NCBI GenBank assembly: GCA_021204735.1
Contig: JAJPYV010000134.1
Coordinates: forward strand, 1 to 10,607
Source of the DNA: Prevotella sp.
GTDB taxonomy: Bacteria > Bacteroidota > Bacteroidia > Bacteroidales > Bacteroidaceae
Direction of reading: 5' to 3'
DNA length: 10,607 bases
A model generated the notes under the pieces. The model was not told where the DNA came from. It saw only the letters and a program-made list of their open reading frames with translations, and did no database searches. Positions 5,005-10,607 of this stretch are shown here, piece after piece. A program made the position numbers and the translations under genes. Every line of letters starts with the position of its first letter. Position 1 is the stretch's first letter.

Positions 5005-8000
5005 ATGAAAACCATTTTGGGATTAGATCTGGGAACCACCTCAATAGGTTGGGCGTTAGTAAAGGAAGCAGAGAATAAGGATGAGAAATCGTCAATTATA
5101 AGTTTAGGCGCACGTGTGATTCCGTTGACAACCGATGAAAAGTCAAATTTTGAGAAGGGTAAGGCCATAACTACAAATGCTGACAGAACACTGAAAAGAA
5201 GTATTCGTCGGGGTAACCAACGATTCAAATTAAGGCGTGATAACTTAAAGAGCATCTTGCTTAGGGAAGGTTGGATAACAAATGATACCATTTTAGCGGA
5301 ACGTGGCAACAAGACCACGTTTGAGACTCTCCGTTTAAGGGCGAAGGCGGCTGTGGAGGAAATTTCCCTCGAGGAATTAGCAAGGGTGTTGTTGATGATT
5401 AATAAAAAGCGCGGCTATAAGAGCAACCGGAAAACGGATAATAGTGATGAAGGACAATTCATAGATGGATTGGCAGTAGCAAAAGAACTGATTAGTTCTG
5501 GGAAAACTCCGGGGCAGTATGTGCTTGAGAATATTAGCCAGAACAACAATTTCCATATACCCGATTTCTATCGGTCTGACTTGATTGCGGAATTTGAGGC
5601 CGTCTGGAAAGCGCAATCTGAATACTATCCTGATGAGTTGACTGACACGATGAAGGATAAGCTGTATGGCAAAGACAAGAGAGGGACATGGGTGGTTTGT
5701 AAGGAGTACCTAAATCTCGTGGGAATAAAAAGGGACCGAAAGGGCAAGGAACAGGAAAAAGAAAACTATGAATGGAGGGTAAAAGCGCTATCTGAAAAAA
5801 TAGGATTGGAGGAGCTGTCAATTGTATTTCAAGAACTTAATAACCAGATACAAAAAAGCGCCTCATATCTTGGGAAGATAAGTGACAGGCATAAGGAACT
5901 GTACCTTAACAATATGACGGTGGGCCAATATCTTGTGTCCAATCTTGACAGGAATCCGAATTTCAGCCTGAAGAACACAGTCTTTTACAGGAATGACTAT
6001 ATTGAAGAGTTTGAGAAGATATGGAACAAACAGGTGGAATTCCATAAGGAGTTGACAGATGAATTAAAGAAAGAAATAGGGAAAACCACAATCTTCTATC
6101 AAAGACCATTGAGGAGCCAGAAAGGACTTGTGAGTTTATGTGAATTTGAAAGCGGTGAGAAGGAAGTTGTGATTGATGGCAAAAGGGTTGTAAAGACAAT
6201 CGGTTTAAAGGCATGTCCGAAATCTTCTCCGCTGTTCCAGGAATTCAAGATTTGGCAGATATTGAACAATATTACAATAAATGATAAAGCATTAAGCCAA
6301 GAACAAAAGGACGTGCTGTTCAGAGAATTGAACAGGAGGCAGAAAATGTCAAAGGCAGAGGTTCTCAAGTTGCTGGGCTATCGTCGTGGGGCTGATATTA
6401 ATTATGAGAATCTCGAAGGCAATAGCACCAACGCTGCTTTCTTCAACGCCTATTGCACCATATTGGTCAACAGTGGGCATGATAGATATGACCCAGGCAA
6501 AGAAAAGCCTGAGAAGGCATATAAAATCATTGAGGACGTTTTTTCGTCTTTGGGTTATAAAACTGGCTTCTTGTACTTTGACGCATGTAAAGAAGGAAAT
6601 GACTTCCAGAATCAGCCGGCATATAAACTTTGGCATCTGATTTATTCGTATGAGGGAGATAATTCCACAACTGGCGTGGACAGACTTGTCAAGAGAATTA
6701 GTGAAATAACGGGCTTCCCCGAGGAACATGCAAAGATACTCGCCCAAATAACATTTAAGCCTGATTATGGGAACCTGAGCAGTAAGGCTATAAGGAAGAT
6801 TATGCCAAATTTGAAGAAAGGTTATAAATATAGCGAGGCATGTGAGCTTGCTGGTTACCGTCATTCAAAAAGTTCCTTGACGAAAGAAGAACTCGACAAT
6901 AAGGAATTGAAAGAACATTTAGATCTGTTGCCAAAGAACAGCCTAAGGAATCCTGTCGTTGAGAAAATACTGAACCAGATGGTAAATGTCGTGAATTCAG
7001 TTATAGACACATACGGTAAATTGGATGAGGTAAGGATTGAGCTTGCCCGCGAACTGAAGAAAAGCGCAAAAGAACGCCAGGAAATGACAGTGGGGATTGC
7101 GAATGCGAATAAACAGAATGAACAATATAAAAAAGAGATACAGGAGAAGTTTGGCATTCCAGAGCCGTCGCGCAACGATATATTAAAGTATAAGTTATAT
7201 AAGGAACTTGAAAGCCTTGGTTATAAGACATTGTATTCAAACACATGTATACATCCCCAAGACTTGTTCTCTGGAAATTTTGATATCGAACATATTATTC
7301 CTCAGGCAAAATTGTTTGATGACTCTTTTTCTAACAAGACTATTGAGACAAGAAAAGACAATCTTGCTAAAAGTAATATGACCGCTTGCGATTATGTTAA
7401 GTCACAATATGGTGAGCAAGAGTTTGAGCAATATGAGAATCGGGTTAAAGACCTTTATAGTAATGGCATAATCAGCAAAGCTAAATATGACCATCTTTTG
7501 ATGACTGAGGCTGAGATCCCTGATGGTTTCATCGATAGGGATTTACGAGACACACAATACATCGCAAGAAAAGCGAAGTCCATGTTAGAGGAAATAGTAC
7601 GTGATGTGGTGTCTACAACAGGTGCGATAACTGACAGGTTGAGAGAAGATTGGCAACTGATAAATGTAATGCAGGAACTTAATTGGGATAAATACGATAA
7701 ATTGGGACTGACGGAAACACATCAGGACAAGGACGGAAGACGCATACCCAGAATAAAGAACTGGACCAAGCGCAACGATCATAGGCATCATGCTATGGAC
7801 GCGCTGGTAATCGCTTTCACTAAACGCAGTTATATTCAGTACCTTAACAACCTCAATGCAAGAACCCCAAAAGGTGACGAGTATGGCGAGTTTGTAGATT
7901 TAAGCGAAGTGAGCCTTTCCAGTCTGCCTTTTGAGGAAAGACAACGCGTTGTCAGAATGATAGAAAACACACAGCTGATGCGCGACGACAAGAAGAAGCT

Positions 8001-9180
8001 GAGATTTATACCTCCCATGCCAGTCGATGAGTTCAGGGCCGAGGCGAAGAAACATCTCGCCAATTGTTTGGTATCAATCAAGTCTAAGAACAAGGTTGTC
8101 ACAAGGAATGTAAACAAATTCAAGAAGAGTGGTAGCACAGTCTCAAAAGTTCAACTGACACCACGAGGTCAGCTTCACAATGAAACGATATATGGGAAGA
8201 TAGACAGATACGAAACTAAAGAAGAAAAAGTGGGATCTGCATTTGATATGGTTAAGATTTCCAGTGTGGCAAATAAGTCTTATAGAGAGGCTTTGTCGAA
8301 ACGTCTTCGAGAATATGATAATAACCCGAAGAAAGCCTTTACAGGCAAGAATAGCCTCGAAAAGAAACCAATATATATAGATGAGTCACACCTTTCTCAG
8401 GTTCCTATAAAGGTTAAGACAGTACAATTGAGTTCAAGGTATACTATTCGAAAACCCATTGATAGGGATTTGCAGGTAGATAAAGTTGTTGATGAGGGCA
8501 TTAAACGGATTCTGCAAGCAAGATTGGAGAAGTATGGCAATGATGCAACCCAAGCTTTCTCTAATTTGGACCAAAACCCAATCTGGCTGAATGAGGAAAA
8601 GGGTATCCAGATAAAGAGAGTAAAGATATTTGGCGTTGCGAATGCCGAGTCTATTCATGAGAAAAGAGACAATGTCGGGAATAAGGTATTGGATGTAGAT
8701 GGTAATCTCATACCTAATGATTATGTGAGTACAAGTAATAATCATCACATTGCGATATTCCAGGATGAAAGTGGAAATCTTCATGAACGTGTCGTGTCTT
8801 TCTACGAAGCGGTGGAAAGAGGTCGTCAGGGACTACCGATAATAGAAAAGGTGGATGCTGAGAATCCCGAATGGAAATATCTTTTCAGCATGAAACAAAA
8901 TGAGTATTTCGTATTTCCAAACGAGGAAACCAATTTTAATCCCGAAGAAATTGATTTGTTGAATCCTGAAAACTATGAGCTTATCAGTCCTAATCTTTAT
9001 AGGGTTCAGAAATTGGCTACTGGAGATTATGTTTTTAGGCATCATTTGGAAACCACCGTTGAAAATGTAAAAGAACTGAGAAATACGACATGGAAACGTA
9101 TCAATAATGCTAATAATTTAAAAGGTGCTGTTAAGGTGCGTCTTAATCATATAGGGCAAATTGTAAGTATTGGGGAATAA
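5005..9180 (+). CDS. cas9: CRISPR-associated endonuclease Cas9, type II-C
   Basis: RNA-guided DNA endonuclease of 1,391 aa, a usual length for the large type II-C Cas9s of Bacteroidota. RuvC-I is at the N-terminus (GLDLGTTSIGW, D8). An Arg-rich bridge helix follows (about 63-85), then the recognition lobe (about 90-660). RuvC-II is RIELAREL with E679. The HNH domain has FDIEHIIPQAK with H763, plus N777 and N786. RuvC-III is HRHHAMDA with H929 and D932. WED/PAM-interacting regions fill about 1,000-1,391. All catalytic residues are present, so both strands should be cut. Two internal duplications are visible (residues 168-217 / 305-355 and 1097-1141 / 1170-1208). The ATG at 5005 is chosen because it starts the RuvC-I strand; an in-frame GTG at 4867 would read through the tracrRNA gene. 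cas1 follows after 6 bp. The PAM cannot be read from the sequence. Confidence 0.98.
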   Translation: MKTILGLDLGTTSIGWALVKEAENKDEKSSIISLGARVIPLTTDEKSNFEKGKAITTNADRTLKRSIRRGNQRFKLRRDNLKSILLREGWITNDTILAERGNKTTFETLRLRAKAAVEEISLEELARVLLMINKKRGYKSNRKTDNSDEGQFIDGLAVAKELISSGKTPGQYVLENISQNNNFHIPDFYRSDLIAEFEAVWKAQSEYYPDELTDTMKDKLYGKDKRGTWVVCKEYLNLVGIKRDRKGKEQEKENYEWRVKALSEKIGLEELSIVFQELNNQIQKSASYLGKISDRHKELYLNNMTVGQYLVSNLDRNPNFSLKNTVFYRNDYIEEFEKIWNKQVEFHKELTDELKKEIGKTTIFYQRPLRSQKGLVSLCEFESGEKEVVIDGKRVVKTIGLKACPKSSPLFQEFKIWQILNNITINDKALSQEQKDVLFRELNRRQKMSKAEVLKLLGYRRGADINYENLEGNSTNAAFFNAYCTILVNSGHDRYDPGKEKPEKAYKIIEDVFSSLGYKTGFLYFDACKEGNDFQNQPAYKLWHLIYSYEGDNSTTGVDRLVKRISEITGFPEEHAKILAQITFKPDYGNLSSKAIRKIMPNLKKGYKYSEACELAGYRHSKSSLTKEELDNKELKEHLDLLPKNSLRNPVVEKILNQMVNVVNSVIDTYGKLDEVRIELARELKKSAKERQEMTVGIANANKQNEQYKKEIQEKFGIPEPSRNDILKYKLYKELESLGYKTLYSNTCIHPQDLFSGNFDIEHIIPQAKLFDDSFSNKTIETRKDNLAKSNMTACDYVKSQYGEQEFEQYENRVKDLYSNGIISKAKYDHLLMTEAEIPDGFIDRDLRDTQYIARKAKSMLEEIVRDVVSTTGAITDRLREDWQLINVMQELNWDKYDKLGLTETHQDKDGRRIPRIKNWTKRNDHRHHAMDALVIAFTKRSYIQYLNNLNARTPKGDEYGEFVDLSEVSLSSLPFEERQRVVRMIENTQLMRDDKKKLRFIPPMPVDEFRAEAKKHLANCLVSIKSKNKVVTRNVNKFKKSGSTVSKVQLTPRGQLHNETIYGKIDRYETKEEKVGSAFDMVKISSVANKSYREALSKRLREYDNNPKKAFTGKNSLEKKPIYIDESHLSQVPIKVKTVQLSSRYTIRKPIDRDLQVDKVVDEGIKRILQARLEKYGNDATQAFSNLDQNPIWLNEEKGIQIKRVKIFGVANAESIHEKRDNVGNKVLDVDGNLIPNDYVSTSNNHHIAIFQDESGNLHERVVSFYEAVERGRQGLPIIEKVDAENPEWKYLFSMKQNEYFVFPNEETNFNPEEIDLLNPENYELISPNLYRVQKLATGDYVFRHHLETTVENVKELRNTTWKRINNANNLKGAVKVRLNHIGQIVSIGE

Positions 9181-9186
9181 GAATTT

Positions 9187-10450
<1,264 letters not shown>

Positions 10451-10476
10451 ACCAGAGAAAACCAGTCTGGGGCAAC

Positions 10477-10506
10477 AAAAAATTCGACATCTCTGCCGAA
10501 TTTTTT
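10477..10506. terminator. Bidirectional terminator between cas2 and the CRISPR array
   Basis: A perfect 10-bp stem, AAAAAATTCG (10477-10486) and CGAATTTTTT (10497-10506), has a 10-nt loop. The stem ends in six T on the plus strand and, by symmetry, six T on the minus strand. It can end both the cas9-cas1-cas2 mRNA and the crRNA precursor coming from the opposite side. Confidence 0.8.
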
Positions 10507-10559
10507 AATTTGCAATAACGCCTCTAATTATCTGTAACCCATCCGTTTACCCGACATCA

Positions 10560-10607
10560 GTTGTTATTGCACATGCAAAGTTACTAAATCTGAAAGCAAA
10601 TCACAAC
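10560..10607 (-). CRISPR. CRISPR repeat (one copy; array continues beyond the window)
   Basis: A 48-bp unit, written in crRNA orientation on the minus strand, starts GTTGTGATTTGCTTTCAGAT and ends GTGCAATAACAAC, with GTTGT/ACAAC ends typical of type II repeats. Its first about 21 nt pair with the anti-repeat of the tracrRNA at 4892-4911. Its length and its GTTGTGATTTGCTTTC start resemble type II-C repeats of Bacteroidota. Only one copy lies in the window and no spacer is visible, so the array is inferred from context. Position 10560 as the outer edge is an estimate (47 or 48 bp). Confidence 0.88.
10576..10606 (-). promoter_or_regulatory. Promoter inside the CRISPR repeat
   Basis: On the minus strand the repeat holds TTG (10606-10604), 20 nt, then TAACTTTG (10583-10576), which matches TAnnTTTG at the Bacteroidota spacing. 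Start of transcription would fall in the last bases of the repeat, so each spacer could be transcribed from its own repeat. This is known for Neisseria and Campylobacter type II-C arrays. Confidence 0.6.

Noticed and set aside
10452..10470. Hairpin CCAGA / TCTGG just after the cas2 stop.
   Set aside because: The stem is only 5 bp with no T-run, and the perfect hairpin at 10477-10506 is the better terminator.
10507..10559. Possible degenerate repeat-spacer unit between the terminator and the visible repeat.
   Set aside because: The only repeat-like piece (GCAATAAC) is in inverted orientation, and the remainder does not match the 48-bp repeat, so it is not counted as an array unit.

Overview
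The window looks like chromosomal DNA from a member of the Bacteroidota, most likely order Bacteroidales (Prevotella/Bacteroides-like). The signs are lipoproteins with an acidic run straight after the lipidated cysteine, an OmpA protein with a PorT-like barrel, -7 promoter boxes of the TAnnTTTG type, little Shine-Dalgarno sequence, and a Cas9 of the long (about 1,400 aa) type II-C kind typical of this group. Genus assignment is inference.

Left part (1-4494): four plus-strand genes for envelope proteins. They are an OmpA-family barrel/peptidoglycan-binding protein, a von Willebrand A (VWA) lipoprotein with a complete MIDAS metal site, a probably surface-exposed lipoprotein with YD-like strands, and a small predicted outer-membrane beta-barrel. 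The first two are 21 bp apart and end in a hairpin terminator; the last two are 36 bp apart and end in another. No function as a system can be assigned, and nothing ties them to CRISPR.

Junction (4495-5004): a perfect 40-bp palindrome; a decayed remnant of a DUF4143-type AAA ATPase gene that keeps only its two ends; and a minus-strand tracrRNA gene (anti-repeat, short hairpins, Rho-independent terminator) divergent from cas9.

Right part (5005-10607): a compact type II-C CRISPR-Cas operon, cas9-cas1-cas2, with no csn2 or cas4, then a terminator that works in both directions and one 48-bp CRISPR repeat at the very end of the window. The tracrRNA anti-repeat pairs with the minus-strand form of this repeat, so the crRNAs are made from the minus strand and the array (beyond 10607) runs toward cas2, convergent with the cas operon. 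The repeat carries its own TTG-N20-TAACTTTG promoter. The tracrRNA gene has an equivalent TTG-N20-TATCTTTG promoter, and its -7 region resembles that of the repeat. crRNA and tracrRNA therefore appear to be driven by related promoters, and the tracrRNA gene looks as if it was built from a rearranged repeat.

The core system belongs to a known class. The most interesting parts are the RNA and promoter architecture, the internal duplications inside Cas9, and the palindrome plus ATPase scar beside the locus.
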